Assembly: GCA_964428955.1 (NCBI GenBank)
Contig: CAYSAD010000002.1
Location: 1 to 64,000, forward strand
Length of the DNA: 64,000 nucleotides
Reading direction: 5' to 3'
Origin: CAYSAD01 sp964428955
GTDB lineage: Bacteria > Patescibacteriota > Saccharimonadia > Saccharimonadales > Saccharimonadaceae
Part shown: positions 51,487 to 60,084 of the stretch, one piece after another
Layout of the letters: every line of letters starts with the position of its first letter
Numbering within the stretch: the first letter of the stretch is position 1
The notes under the pieces: generated by a model
What the model saw: the letters and a program-made list of their open reading frames with translations, nothing else
What the model was told of the DNA's origin: nothing
Database searches by the model: none
Made by a program: the position numbers and the translations under genes

Positions 51487-52744
51487 GCTGGCTCCTTAAT
51501 TTTTTAATGACATTCCCGAGCCAGACAGCACTTGGCCTGAGGGTCCGTCGCTGCGTGGCGTAGTCGACTTGCGCCAACCCGAAACGTGGCCAAAAGCCTT
51601 TGTCCCATTCAAAATTATCAAGCAAACTCCAATGTAAGTAACCTAGGACCTGGACATCGGCCGCTAGAGCGTTCTGAATGCCAGCCAACGTCTGTGATAT
51701 CCACCATTTACGCTGCGCATCATCGGCGTCAGCCAGGCCGTTCTCCGTAATTAGGATTGGTAAGCCATACTTATGTGACAGCCGCTCCAGTGCGAACTGG
51801 ATAGTCGCCGGTGACATGTCCCAGCCAAGATCGTTTAATCGCACCTCGGGATTATGGACGCGGTAACCATAGACGCGGAAACTGAAATAATAATTCATAC
51901 CGATGAAATCACACGTCTTCCTGACTTTACGCAAGAAATAATCATCTTGGAAAAACTGCATTATCATAGCGCTTGTCTTGCTTAACCAAGCGTTATCACC
52001 GGCATAGAAATAACAGCTGTTCTTAGCGACCGATACCCGGTAGCGCCGATTCAGGCCATGCAGCGTTTGGGCGGTTTTGTTGTGTGCATACGCTAGGTTA
52101 TTCACCACCCGCCAAAACGTCAGCGGCTTATGTAGTGCTGGTGGCCAGGCCTCCTGCCAATAACTTTCATGGGCGTATACCATTGGCTCATTTATAGTAA
52201 TGATAAATTTTATATCACTACCAAGTTCGATAGCTATCTTCTCCGCGAAACGTACGAAATAGCGCACATTGCGACGCTTTTCAAAACCGCCCATGGCCGC
52301 GAACCAAACCGGCAACGTGAAATGAAACAAAGTTACGACCGGCTCGATGTCGCGCCGCTTCAAAGCCTTGACGTAGCTCTTATAGTGCTCGATAGCCGCC
52401 ACATTCCAGGCGCCCTCTTCAGGCTCGACCCGTGACCATTCGATACTGAAACGAAACGCATTCATATGCATATCGCTGAGTAGTTTGAAATCGTCTTCGT
52501 AGCGTACGTAATGATCTGAGGCTTCGGCTGAGACATAGTTTTTCGGCTGTCGCGCCTGACTTTGAATCTCATCCCATTTGTCGAGATCTTGATAATGATA
52601 CTGTGAACGGGCTGCCAGCGATCGAGCATGCTCCAACTCCCACACCGACCACTGGTTATGGGTACCACCCTCTACCTGATGCGCGCTGGTTGAAGCGCCC
52701 CAGAGAAACCGTTTCGGAAAATGCGCCATGGGCTTTTTCGTCAT
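51479..52744 (-). CDS. GH1-family beta-glycosidase
   Basis: A 421-residue TIM-barrel glycoside hydrolase: FPKRFLWGASTSAHQVEG, acid/base Glu in TINEPMVYAHES, YYFSFRVYG region and nucleophile Glu in ITENGLAD, then WSLLDNFEWDKGFWPRFGL. It hydrolyses beta-glucosides/galactosides or phospho-derivatives in the cytoplasm; no signal peptide. TATAAT (minus strand, 52753-52758) lies 8 nt before ATG; the leader is about 2 nt. Confidence 0.92.
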   Translation of the reverse strand: MTKKPMAHFPKRFLWGASTSAHQVEGGTHNQWSVWELEHARSLAARSQYHYQDLDKWDEIQSQARQPKNYVSAEASDHYVRYEDDFKLLSDMHMNAFRFSIEWSRVEPEEGAWNVAAIEHYKSYVKALKRRDIEPVVTLFHFTLPVWFAAMGGFEKRRNVRYFVRFAEKIAIELGSDIKFIITINEPMVYAHESYWQEAWPPALHKPLTFWRVVNNLAYAHNKTAQTLHGLNRRYRVSVAKNSCYFYAGDNAWLSKTSAMIMQFFQDDYFLRKVRKTCDFIGMNYYFSFRVYGYRVHNPEVRLNDLGWDMSPATIQFALERLSHKYGLPILITENGLADADDAQRKWWISQTLAGIQNALAADVQVLGYLHWSLLDNFEWDKGFWPRFGLAQVDYATQRRTLRPSAVWLGNVIKKLRSQHG

Positions 52745-52771
52745 ATAACTCTATTATACGCTAATTTCAGA

Positions 52772-54289
52772 TTACGAAACGGCGTCTTCACCGAAATGTT
52801 TCTGCAAGCGCATCGTGATGGAACGCTCGTGCCGACCCAGCGCCTTGGACAGTTCTTTCACAGAGACACCGTTTTGAAAATCCTGCTTCAACTGTTCATC
52901 GTCGGCTTTTTGCCACGGTCTATAGGCATTCGGATAGATTTCACGCATCTTGTCGATTTTTTCCTGCCATGAGCTACCAGTCTTTTTGGCAATTGGTTCT
53001 GGGTGGCTTCGTTTGGCTTTTTCCTTGAGATGTTTGAAACGTTTGGCGTCGCTGGCTGCCTTGCTCTGCAACAATTCATCGATAGCCAGGGCATCTTCGC
53101 TGACCTTGAGCGCCATTTGGTTGATGCCGTGCAAAAATAAGTTGTCTAAATTTTTTACTCGGCTAAGTGCCACGTAGCCCATGCCCTCGACGAAAGCCTT
53201 GCGCAGATCGATCCGAGCAGCATCGAGCGTCATACCCTGGCTTTTATGGACGGTAATCGCCCAAGCCAGGCGCAGCGGAATTTGAGTGATACTGGCCCGC
53301 TTCTTGTCGCCGTCACGCAATTCCCAGGTGTCTGGCTGCATGGTGACGACTTTGCCGTTCTGGAATTCGACGATTGGGTACTCAGTAGCCGGCTCAAAGT
53401 CAATCACCGTACCAATACTGCCGTTGACGTATTTACGATCAAGCGCGTTCTTCACCGCCATTACTAGTGCCCCTTGTTTGAGTTGCAGAGTCGCCGGTGC
53501 CAAAACTGATCGTTGCAGACTTTCGACGTAATTTATCGCGCCAGTCGTCGTCTGTGTATAAAAAAGTTCGTCACCCTCGAGCTCGTCGAGCTTTTTTCTA
53601 TTGATGGCATCGACATCCAGATTGACCGTATGAAGTTCGGTTAGAATCATGTCAGCTGCTGGCGCAGTTTCGACGCGGGCCAACAGTTTTTCGGCGTGAT
53701 GCCGGCGAACATCGCCGGCCCGGATAGCGTTAAGTATCTCCAGTAGTATTTCGTCATCTTGGCGATGCTGCTCACTCAAATAGCAAATCACCGGGTCAAG
53801 TTCGCGCCAGGCGTTGCTTGTTACCACAAATCCCCCAGCCCGGCTATCACCACGGTTGATTGGCGGTAGTTGGAAAAAATCACCACTCATAATAACCTGG
53901 ATGCCGCCGAATGGTACGTCCGGTTTTTTCCGCACCAACCGGCAGACATCATCCACCATGTCGAGTCGGAAGTCATGTAGCATCGACACCTCGTCGATGA
54001 TCAGTACGTCAGTATTCTCGATGATTTCCCGACGGCCTTTGGCGATATGATCGGCGAAACCATCCGGAATAAAATCACCGATACCGATTCCCGCCCAGCT
54101 GTGAATCGTCGTACCGCCAAGGTGAGTTGCAGCCAAGCCTGTTGTGGCCGTGACTGACACATGTCTGCCATCATGCTTTGCTAAACGGATAAATTGGTTC
54201 AGCACATACGTCTTTCCACTCCCGGCCGGACCGGTGAGCAACACGCTCTCACCAGCCAGCATAATCTCTAACGCTAACCCCTGATTCAT
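52772..54289 (-). CDS. PIF1-like helicase with C-terminal HTH
   Basis: A 505-residue superfamily 1B helicase: Walker A GPAGSGKTYVLNQF (about 19-27), TATTGLAATHLGGTTIHSWAG, Walker B VLIIDEVSML, GDFFQLPPI, and C-terminal AWAITVHKSQGMTLD with YVALSRVKNLDNLFL. The last 60 residues (RPWQKADDEQLKQDFQNGV, KELSKALGRHERSI) form an added helix-turn-helix. It unwinds DNA or RNA-DNA hybrids, possibly G-quadruplexes. The extended -10 TGA TATACT (minus strand, 54297-54305) gives a 1-nt leader. Confidence 0.88.
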   Translation of the reverse strand: MNQGLALEIMLAGESVLLTGPAGSGKTYVLNQFIRLAKHDGRHVSVTATTGLAATHLGGTTIHSWAGIGIGDFIPDGFADHIAKGRREIIENTDVLIIDEVSMLHDFRLDMVDDVCRLVRKKPDVPFGGIQVIMSGDFFQLPPINRGDSRAGGFVVTSNAWRELDPVICYLSEQHRQDDEILLEILNAIRAGDVRRHHAEKLLARVETAPAADMILTELHTVNLDVDAINRKKLDELEGDELFYTQTTTGAINYVESLQRSVLAPATLQLKQGALVMAVKNALDRKYVNGSIGTVIDFEPATEYPIVEFQNGKVVTMQPDTWELRDGDKKRASITQIPLRLAWAITVHKSQGMTLDAARIDLRKAFVEGMGYVALSRVKNLDNLFLHGINQMALKVSEDALAIDELLQSKAASDAKRFKHLKEKAKRSHPEPIAKKTGSSWQEKIDKMREIYPNAYRPWQKADDEQLKQDFQNGVSVKELSKALGRHERSITMRLQKHFGEDAVS

Positions 54290-54306
54290 TCCTTCTAGTA
54301 TATCAC

Positions 54307-55278
54307 TTAGCCGCGTGGCGGTTCGCCATCAGGTTCACCGAGTAGTTTTTTGGCTTTGATTTCATAGCGCTTGCCGGTGATTTCACTGGTAATGTAATCT
54401 TCGTTAATCAGGTTCACGAACATACCTAAATCATTACCATCCATAATGATGATCGCATTCGTATCATCACTCATCAGTTCCAGTTGCATATCGTCAGCGT
54501 ACTCGATGACCTTCTCTTGCGGCACTTCGCCGATTTCAATCTTTTGTAATTTGTTGGCAAGACTTTTACGATCTTGAATCAGACTCTGCAAATCAAGTCC
54601 GTCCGGAAAGCTGAGCTTGTAGTGCTCGGCAATCTCGGCTAGTTTCTTATCGGCAATCAGCTGTTTTTTGAAATCATACTGGAATAATGTTTCGAACTTT
54701 CGTTGGTTAAAAATAAAGATGTCACTATCAATGATGAGTACTTGGTTGTCAGCCGGAAACTTCAACGTTACATCGGCTGGCACAGCACTGAATTTCGGGC
54801 CGCGTAGCTGCCAGGCTGTCGAACCTTTGACGACGTTTGATTGTTGGATGGCTTTGGCGCTATAAAAGGTTTTACCGGTCTCATCGGTAAATTTCGCAAT
54901 GACACCTTTGATGCGCTTGAAGTCATGCTCGTCGTCACTGAACGGTTGCACGCTACCGCGTTCCTTTTCAATCTGGTGCAGCACCGTTGCCGCTTTGCCG
55001 ACCTTGTCGAGTTCGGTCCGTAGTAGTACGCCCTCACCAGCTTCGCTCAGCTCATAATCGCCGACGGTCATGCCCGTACCCGCACCGAGCGTTACTACAT
55101 TCATGTAGTCAAACAAGAATAGCGGTTTGAGCTGCGAGTTTAGATCTTCCGCCACATCAACACTAAAAACGGTATAATTTTTATTGAATAAAAATAATTC
55201 GACAGTCAGTTTTTGTTTTACGGCGTCGGTGTTATTTGCCCACAAGAAAATATCGGTTGGCGTCTGCGTTTCGTCCAT
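54307..55278 (-). CDS. DUF4868 protein, KwaB-like
   Basis: A 323-residue soluble protein whose central and C-terminal parts (LIIDSDIFIFNQRKFETLF; FVNLINEDYITSEITGKRY with following KAKKLL) match the DUF4868 pattern, the family of KwaB in the Kiwa anti-phage system. Kiwa needs a membrane partner KwaA; none is adjacent, the neighbours being a PIF1-like helicase and an orphan. It may be a stand-alone defence effector, or a housekeeping relative. A start at 55278 is supported by a short leader of roughly 20 nt from a TTATCT-like -10. Confidence 0.6.
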   Translation of the reverse strand: MDETQTPTDIFLWANNTDAVKQKLTVELFLFNKNYTVFSVDVAEDLNSQLKPLFLFDYMNVVTLGAGTGMTVGDYELSEAGEGVLLRTELDKVGKAATVLHQIEKERGSVQPFSDDEHDFKRIKGVIAKFTDETGKTFYSAKAIQQSNVVKGSTAWQLRGPKFSAVPADVTLKFPADNQVLIIDSDIFIFNQRKFETLFQYDFKKQLIADKKLAEIAEHYKLSFPDGLDLQSLIQDRKSLANKLQKIEIGEVPQEKVIEYADDMQLELMSDDTNAIIIMDGNDLGMFVNLINEDYITSEITGKRYEIKAKKLLGEPDGEPPRG

Positions 55279-55333
55279 GTATGTCTTTCGTTTTTAGATA
55301 ACAGCTGTACGTTATTATTACACAACCCACGCG

Positions 55334-55804
55334 TTAGCGACGACGTAATTTTGCCAACACCTGCGCTCCGAAGCGACGTGCTGGAATCTCAGGTGACGGC
55401 GCCGGAAAAGCCGTCTCCAGGCGGGTCGCTACGTCGCGGGCTGGTTCGTGGCGATCCTCTTTCAGGCACCAATTCACTTGGTCGGAATAACTCGACCAAG
55501 ACCGGCAGTACCCGTATTCACCTATCTCGTCATACTCCACGAAAAAATAGTTCGAAGTTATTTTGGTTCTATCACTATCGGTCTGTTGGGCATGTATTAC
55601 TCGTCGTAAGAGTACATTATCTCTCGTAACCTTAGCATTCTCGTCACGCTGCCTGACACCGGCCTGCGCCTCGATAATCTCATCAGCCGTCCGGCATAGG
55701 TCTAATATAGCCAGACGTTCTAGTTTCATGTCGAGCGGATTTCGCTCCATCACTGCCGAACCAGGTAACGGCTCAGGTTCATCAATACCAAGTAACTCAC
55801 TCAT
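55334..55804 (-). CDS. Orphan protein (156 aa)
   Basis: No family recognised. The N-terminus is acidic (MSELLGIDEPEPLPG), the middle is helical (AILDLCRTADEIIEAQAG), and a Tyr/Trp-rich strand region (SNYFFVEYDEIGEYGYC) precedes an Arg/Ala/Pro tail. TTGACC (minus strand, 55839-55844), 16-bp spacer and TATAAT (55817-55822) place +1 about 6 nt before ATG. It lies between metK and the KwaB-like gene. Confidence 0.6.
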   Translation of the reverse strand: MSELLGIDEPEPLPGSAVMERNPLDMKLERLAILDLCRTADEIIEAQAGVRQRDENAKVTRDNVLLRRVIHAQQTDSDRTKITSNYFFVEYDEIGEYGYCRSWSSYSDQVNWCLKEDRHEPARDVATRLETAFPAPSPEIPARRFGAQVLAKLRRR

Positions 55805-55862
55805 AGAATGAGACTGATTATACCGCTTTCGTACGCCTGGTCAAGCATATACTTGATACGTC

Positions 55863-56834
55863 TTATTCCCAGGGAAATGAGTGTCCGAAATGCCCGTAGC
55901 GGGCAGTCGTTTCATAGATCGGTCGACGTAACTCAAAGCTATCGATGATTCCTTTTGGAGTTAAGTCGTAGCCAGCTATTTCTTCAGATGCGCCGTCGAT
56001 GATGACCGTCTTTTCCAGCGGTTCAGCCACACCGATGGCATAGGCCAGGCGTACGTAAACTTCATGGGCTTTGCGGGTTCGCAGATAATCAACGGCAATT
56101 TTTCGCGCCGCGTAGGCTGCGCTACGATCGACCTTACTCGGATCTTTGCCGCTGAACGCTCCACCGCCAACCGGAATTCGCGGCCCGTAGTTATCGACGG
56201 CCAGCTTTCGGCCGGTCAGTCCAGCATCGGCATCAAAGCCGCCTTGATCCCAATCACCACTCGGGTTTACGTGTACACGAACGTCGTCAGCTACATCATA
56301 GTCAGCTAGCCAACCTTTAACTGCAGCTCGCAGTTCGTCAGTTTTGGCGTGTTGAAAACTTGCGACCACACCAACGATCGTTGCGTCACTGAGGGTAATT
56401 TGCGTTTTTCCATCATACGGCCACTTATCATACAAAAACTCATTCAGTCTACGCGACAACACCACTTCAAGTGGCAATAACTCTGGTGTCTCACTAGTTG
56501 CATAGCCAACCATAATTCCCTGATCGCCGGCGCCGCCCGTGTCTACGCCTTGAGCAATCTCAGGGCTTTGAGCAGCAATATTCTCAATTAACTCCACGTC
56601 GCCCGCAAGCCGTTTTACGATACTAGCAACATCAACATTTTTAGCGTGGGATGTGACTTCACCGGTCACAAAGACTTTGCCGTGACCGCCAGCGACATCG
56701 ACGGCAACACGTGCCAATGGATCTTCGCTTAAATGCGCATCCAAAATCGCATCCGATATCTGATCGCAGACTTTATCTGGGTGCTTTGGGCTCACGCTCT
56801 CGGCAGTCCTATAGTTGGTTGATTGTACAGACAT
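55863..56834 (-). CDS. metK: S-adenosylmethionine synthetase
   Basis: Makes SAM from Met and ATP. All catalytic motifs are present: SPKHPDKVCDQISDAILD, GGAGDQGIMVGYAT, LTGRKLAVDNYG and GGGAFSGKDPSKVDRSAAYAAR. At 323 residues it is about 60 shorter than the usual 380-400, through trimmed loops and a C-terminus ending at HSFPWE, consistent with CPR enzyme streamlining. Expression is controlled by the SAM-I riboswitch in its 179-nt leader, whose terminator arm holds the ribosome-binding site. Confidence 0.95.
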   Translation of the reverse strand: MSVQSTNYRTAESVSPKHPDKVCDQISDAILDAHLSEDPLARVAVDVAGGHGKVFVTGEVTSHAKNVDVASIVKRLAGDVELIENIAAQSPEIAQGVDTGGAGDQGIMVGYATSETPELLPLEVVLSRRLNEFLYDKWPYDGKTQITLSDATIVGVVASFQHAKTDELRAAVKGWLADYDVADDVRVHVNPSGDWDQGGFDADAGLTGRKLAVDNYGPRIPVGGGAFSGKDPSKVDRSAAYAARKIAVDYLRTRKAHEVYVRLAYAIGVAEPLEKTVIIDGASEEIAGYDLTPKGIIDSFELRRPIYETTARYGHFGHSFPWE

Positions 56835-56836
56835 AA

Positions 56837-56881
56837 AAATCCCCTTTCTATCTGCCCTGAGGCTTGCAAGAAAGAGGATTT
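56837..56881 (-). promoter_or_regulatory. metK riboswitch expression platform
   Basis: A 13-bp stem (56869-56881 with 56837-56849, one G-U) whose 3' arm is AGAAAGGGGATTT. It contains the AAAGGGG ribosome-binding site and ends in a T-run that abuts the ATG. It can act as terminator and as Shine-Dalgarno sequestrator. Confidence 0.75.
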
Positions 56882-56899
56882 AATTCGTCAGTACGAGCC

Positions 56900-57003
56900 A
56901 CATCTTTCCTGAAAATCTCAGGCTGGAATTAGCACCGTGGTGTTATTAAAGCACCCGTTTGCCGCTGAGTCATAAGGCCAGTCCCTCGTCAGTCTCTTGA
57001 TAT
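56900..57003 (-). ncRNA. SAM-I (S-box) riboswitch aptamer
   Basis: On the minus strand the core reads ATATCAAGAG, GAGGGACTGGCC, ATGACTCAGCGGCAAAC, a P3 hairpin GGTG/CACC, then GGTGCTAATTCC and P4 CCTGA/TTCAGG, with P1 closing ATATC to GATGT. These are the conserved S-box elements in order; GGCAAAC replaces the more common GGCAACC. SAM binding stabilises P1 and turns metK off. Confidence 0.92.
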
Positions 57004-57019
57004 TGTTGTTAACTTTCCG

Positions 57020-57028
57020 AGTATAGCA
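57020..57028 (-). promoter_or_regulatory. Extended -10 of the metK riboswitch transcript
   Basis: TGC TATACT on the minus strand; start near 57013, giving a 179-nt leader. The same extended -10 motif as in leaderless genes, here used with a long leader. Confidence 0.65.
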
Positions 57029-57037
57029 TGGACTGTT

Positions 57038-57799
57038 TTAAAACTGTAACGGTTTCATAACCTTGCGCACAAACACTGGCGCCGCTAGAGTACTCCGCTT
57101 CGCATCAAAATGATAACCATGACCGGTAAATTTATGGAACTCTTCGGGATCGTCCACCCGATTGTCAATCAGCCACCGCGCCATGACACCGCGCATCATT
57201 TTGCTATAAATCGGTACTGGTCCGACCTCGCCGTTTGGCTTGTGGTCCATGAACACCGGTGTCACGATAGTGGCATTTTTAACGTAGGTCGTGACCGGCT
57301 TGGCATATTCAACCGAAGACAACACGCAGATAACACCATTCGCCTCAGCCTCGACGTACTGGGCTAGTCGTTCGCCCCAGAATCGGTACAGCGTTTCCTT
57401 GCCAGCTATTGGTACTTTGGCTTTCATTTCGAGCCGATAACGGCTGATGCCGTCGCGCGGCCGCAATACGCCATACAATCCACTCATAATCCGCAAATGG
57501 TCCTGCGCGAAATTCATATCCTCCATGCTCAGCGTATCGGCGTAAAAACCTTTATAGACATCACCGCGATAAGCATAGACGCTTGGTGCGGTTTCGCTGC
57601 CCCAGGTCTGATACATCGCCCTCACCTGCCCAGCAATAGCCAAGCTAACATGCAGTAATCCTTGGAGTTCGATCACTGGATATTTTTGCAATTGACTCAC
57701 AATCATTTCAGTTTCAGTTTGGAATTGCGGCTTCGATGTTGTGTGACCAGTAAAATCCGCCACTCGCATGGTTTTTGACGGAGCCAATAAACTAATCAT
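57038..57799 (-). CDS. YaaA-family peroxide stress protein
   Basis: A 253-residue YaaA/DUF328 protein: MISLLAPSKTM start, DFTGHTTSKPQF, YRGDVYKGF, IMSGLYGVLRPRDGISRYRLEM and FKHKPNGE-type VFMDHKPNGEVG. YaaA binds DNA and limits iron-dependent oxidative damage. The ATG at 57799, 11 nt after the rnhA stop, is chosen since the upstream in-frame ATG lies within rnhA. Co-transcribed with rnhA. Confidence 0.85.
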   Translation of the reverse strand: MISLLAPSKTMRVADFTGHTTSKPQFQTETEMIVSQLQKYPVIELQGLLHVSLAIAGQVRAMYQTWGSETAPSVYAYRGDVYKGFYADTLSMEDMNFAQDHLRIMSGLYGVLRPRDGISRYRLEMKAKVPIAGKETLYRFWGERLAQYVEAEANGVICVLSSVEYAKPVTTYVKNATIVTPVFMDHKPNGEVGPVPIYSKMMRGVMARWLIDNRVDDPEEFHKFTGHGYHFDAKRSTLAAPVFVRKVMKPLQF

Positions 57800-57810
57800 G
57801 TTTGAGCGCC

Positions 57811-58230
57811 CTAAAGCCGGACGCCCTGGCGAGCTTTGTTGGCCCACTCATCAGCCATTTCGTTGCCCTCGTCACCTTCGTGGCCGCGCACCCAAGTAAG
57901 CGTGGCATTGGCGGTTTGATAAAGCGGATAAACCTCCTGGACGATATCGAGATTCTTAATCTCGCCGCCCTTCTTTTTCCAGCCTTTTTGCTCCCAGCCG
58001 GGTGCCCATTTGGTAATCACATTGATCCAAAATTCACTATCAGTAAAAATCTCAGCATGTTCACCAGCCGAGTCCTTCATTGCAGCAACAAGTGCCAAGC
58101 CTTCCATACGGATGTTGGTCGTGTCGCCATCTTCACTGCCAAGGATGTGGGGTTGGCCATTTTTTATAACTGCAAATCCACCCGGACCAGGGTTTGGGCT
58201 CGCACTTCCATCGGTATAATATACAATCAT
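57811..58230 (-). CDS. rnhA: Ribonuclease HI
   Basis: A 139-residue RNase H fold enzyme degrading RNA in RNA-DNA hybrids. The catalytic acids are seen in YYTDGSASPNPG (Asp7), RMEGLALVAA (Glu), FTDSEFWIN (Asp) and GNEMADEWAN (final Asp). The extended -10 TGT TACAAT (minus strand, 58237-58245) ends 6 nt before ATG: a leaderless start. yaaA follows. Confidence 0.92.
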   Translation of the reverse strand: MIVYYTDGSASPNPGPGGFAVIKNGQPHILGSEDGDTTNIRMEGLALVAAMKDSAGEHAEIFTDSEFWINVITKWAPGWEQKGWKKKGGEIKNLDIVQEVYPLYQTANATLTWVRGHEGDEGNEMADEWANKARQGVRL

Positions 58231-58324
58231 TACTCTATTGTAACAGCATGAGCATCTTGCTTTACTTTTTAATAAATAGTATAATAGGTATTTGGACTCC
58301 TTAACAATCTATCAGAGAAACGAG

Positions 58325-59101
58325 GTGAGCAAACTGTCGAAACCAAATATGTTCAGACAGCATATGAAAAGCGGTCGGTTCAATATCAACGAAGGTAACT
58401 TCAAAGCTGCTGAACGATGCTATTGGTTAGCAATGGAGCTTGCGAACGATTACGACAACCCCTATCGCAAGCACATCGGTCTCATCGAGCATCGCCTTGC
58501 TGAAATTTCAGCAAGACAAGGTGATGTCGAACAAGCCAGATGGCGCTTTAAAAAAGCAGCTAGTCGGATTGAGAATAATCCGGTTGGCCTCGCCATTTGT
58601 CTGCGCGACCACGCTAACTTTGAGCTGCTACAAGGCAAGAATTCCGTTGCACGGAATCTCCTCGCTAAGGCACTCAAAGAGCTTGAAAAGGCTCAATCCG
58701 ATGTGGCCGTCAACAGCAAGAAGCGTCTCGAGGTTGAAGTTTCTGTCACTCGTGCGTTCGTCGCACGGATTGACATAAAGGACGGCAGAACTGTCGTCAA
58801 GGCTGTCGAGCAGCTCAAAACGACAGCAAAGTTGTTGCGTGAATACACCAAGAAGCCAGCCTATGAGCTGGCGAACCTTGGCTGGCTCATCGATGCCCTG
58901 CCACAGGGCAACGAGCGCAACGAATACTTGGCGCGCGCATGCGAAGTCAGTGCGAAACTCAAAAATTGGTACAAGTGGGGTGATTTCACTGCTCTCAAGT
59001 ACGGCAAGCCCGTCCGCGAAGCCTACCGAATCACCACGTCAGTCGCATCTTTCGGGATTAATACCTTGAAGGATGTCAGACGCCACATCAGTTCACTCTA
59101 G
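58325..59101 (+). CDS. TPR-like helical repeat protein
   Basis: About 259 residues, almost entirely helical, with TPR-type units (FNINEGNFKAAERCYWLAME, ARQGDVEQARWRFKKAA, ELLQGKNSVARNLLAKAL). A protein-interaction scaffold is inferred; the partner is unknown. TTGCTT-17-TATAAT (58257-58285) gives a 30-nt leader. Start is uncertain: GTG at 58325 overlaps the GAGGTGAG site, while CTG at 58334 and ATG at 58349 lie after it. A good terminator follows. Confidence 0.65.
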   Translation: MSKLSKPNMFRQHMKSGRFNINEGNFKAAERCYWLAMELANDYDNPYRKHIGLIEHRLAEISARQGDVEQARWRFKKAASRIENNPVGLAICLRDHANFELLQGKNSVARNLLAKALKELEKAQSDVAVNSKKRLEVEVSVTRAFVARIDIKDGRTVVKAVEQLKTTAKLLREYTKKPAYELANLGWLIDALPQGNERNEYLARACEVSAKLKNWYKWGDFTALKYGKPVREAYRITTSVASFGINTLKDVRRHISSL

Positions 59102-59112
59102 AGAGGAGTCCG

Positions 59113-59137
59113 CCCGCCGAGCAATCGGCGGGTTTTT
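59113..59137 (+). terminator. Intrinsic terminator
   Basis: CCCGCCGA (59113-59120), loop GCAA, TCGGCGGG (59125-59132), then TTTTT. Confidence 0.92.
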
Positions 59138-59141
59138 CCTT

Positions 59142-59444
59142 TTATTGCGAAATTTCTATGCCGTTCCAAAACGCCACGTAGTCCGTGAAATCTTTTTTGA
59201 CGCGTTCGATCGAACCGTCTTTTGGCTCAGGATAATACCAGGCGCCGAAGTCATTCGTCTGACCGTCGACGACCACGTCGTAGTAGCTAGCCTCACCTTT
59301 CCAGTGACAGGTCGTGTGATGGTCGGAATCGGTGAAATACTCCTGCTTAATGCTACTTGGCGGAAAATACCAATTACCTTCGATTCGTATCAGGTCGTCT
59401 TGCGATGCTTCCGCTATGGCCGTGTTTTGCCAAATTGCTTTCAT
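59142..59444 (-). CDS. DUF427 protein
   Basis: A 100-residue DUF427 protein: MKAIWQNTAIAEA, GNWYFPPSSIKQEYF, TTCHWKGEASYYDVVVDG, AWYYPEPK and VAFWNGIEI, the full family pattern. Small beta-barrel; biochemical function unknown. The extended -10 TGC TATACT (minus strand, 59451-59459) ends 6 nt before ATG, a leaderless start. Confidence 0.92.
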   Translation of the reverse strand: MKAIWQNTAIAEASQDDLIRIEGNWYFPPSSIKQEYFTDSDHHTTCHWKGEASYYDVVVDGQTNDFGAWYYPEPKDGSIERVKKDFTDYVAFWNGIEISQ

Positions 59445-59468
59445 ATACTTAGTATAGCATTCTTAATA

Positions 59469-59936
59469 CTAAATGTCGCGGACCGGTCCATCCGGGTGAA
59501 AATCTTCGACGCTGAATGTGCCATTTGATTCCCGGTTATACTCGATCTGGAAGTTGGCCTGGAAGTAGTCACCACCCTGAACGGTTTTGTACACTAAATT
59601 TGCTCGGTGTGCACTATCGTTAGTTGGTACCGGGCCGTTATATACTCGGGCTTCGTGGCCCTCACCTGGCTGTAGCCGTCTATCTAGTCTCGTTTTCTGG
59701 CCAATCATATTGATGTAATCAAGTTCGATTTCCACCTCTGACCGATTCGTCACCACAACCGTCACCATTATGGAGTTACCATTGAAATGTGTTTTGTCAT
59801 GGCTCAGCGCTACCTGTGGAATCACTTTCCGTCCGCTGTTTACGACCGGTACGGACGCGGCGGCAGTTGGTTCCGACTGATCACCGTAAACCGGCTTACC
59901 CTGTGCCATTTTGCTAAGTGCGTCAAAAAATCCCAT
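59469..59936 (-). CDS. Orphan beta-rich protein (155 aa)
   Basis: Not recognised. After about 40 polar residues the sequence alternates strands (SIMVTVVVTNRSEVEIELDY, HEARVYNGPVP, YFQANFQIEYN), like an immunoglobulin-type or CARDB-like sandwich. No signal peptide. A strong AAGGAG precedes ATG; the -10 TAGAAT (minus strand, 59956-59961) leaves a 12-nt leader. Confidence 0.6.
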   Translation of the reverse strand: MGFFDALSKMAQGKPVYGDQSEPTAAASVPVVNSGRKVIPQVALSHDKTHFNGNSIMVTVVVTNRSEVEIELDYINMIGQKTRLDRRLQPGEGHEARVYNGPVPTNDSAHRANLVYKTVQGGDYFQANFQIEYNRESNGTFSVEDFHPDGPVRDI

Positions 59937-60008
59937 AATTTCTCCTTGCCCTTTTATTCTACACCGTTCTTGAGATGTCGTGCAATTCGTATTCGTAGCG
60001 CGTTGAAT

Positions 60009-60037
60009 TTGATTTTCTTATAGTTTAGTTGTATAGT
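60009..60037 (+). promoter_or_regulatory. Promoter of Gam-like gene
   Basis: TTGATT (60009-60014), 17-bp spacer, TATAGT (60032-60037); start near 60044, leader about 41 nt with AGGAGGTG. Confidence 0.7.
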
Positions 60038-60084
60038 AATCATAACGCTCTTTTTACAATTCAACTATCAGGAGGTGGTTCGTC

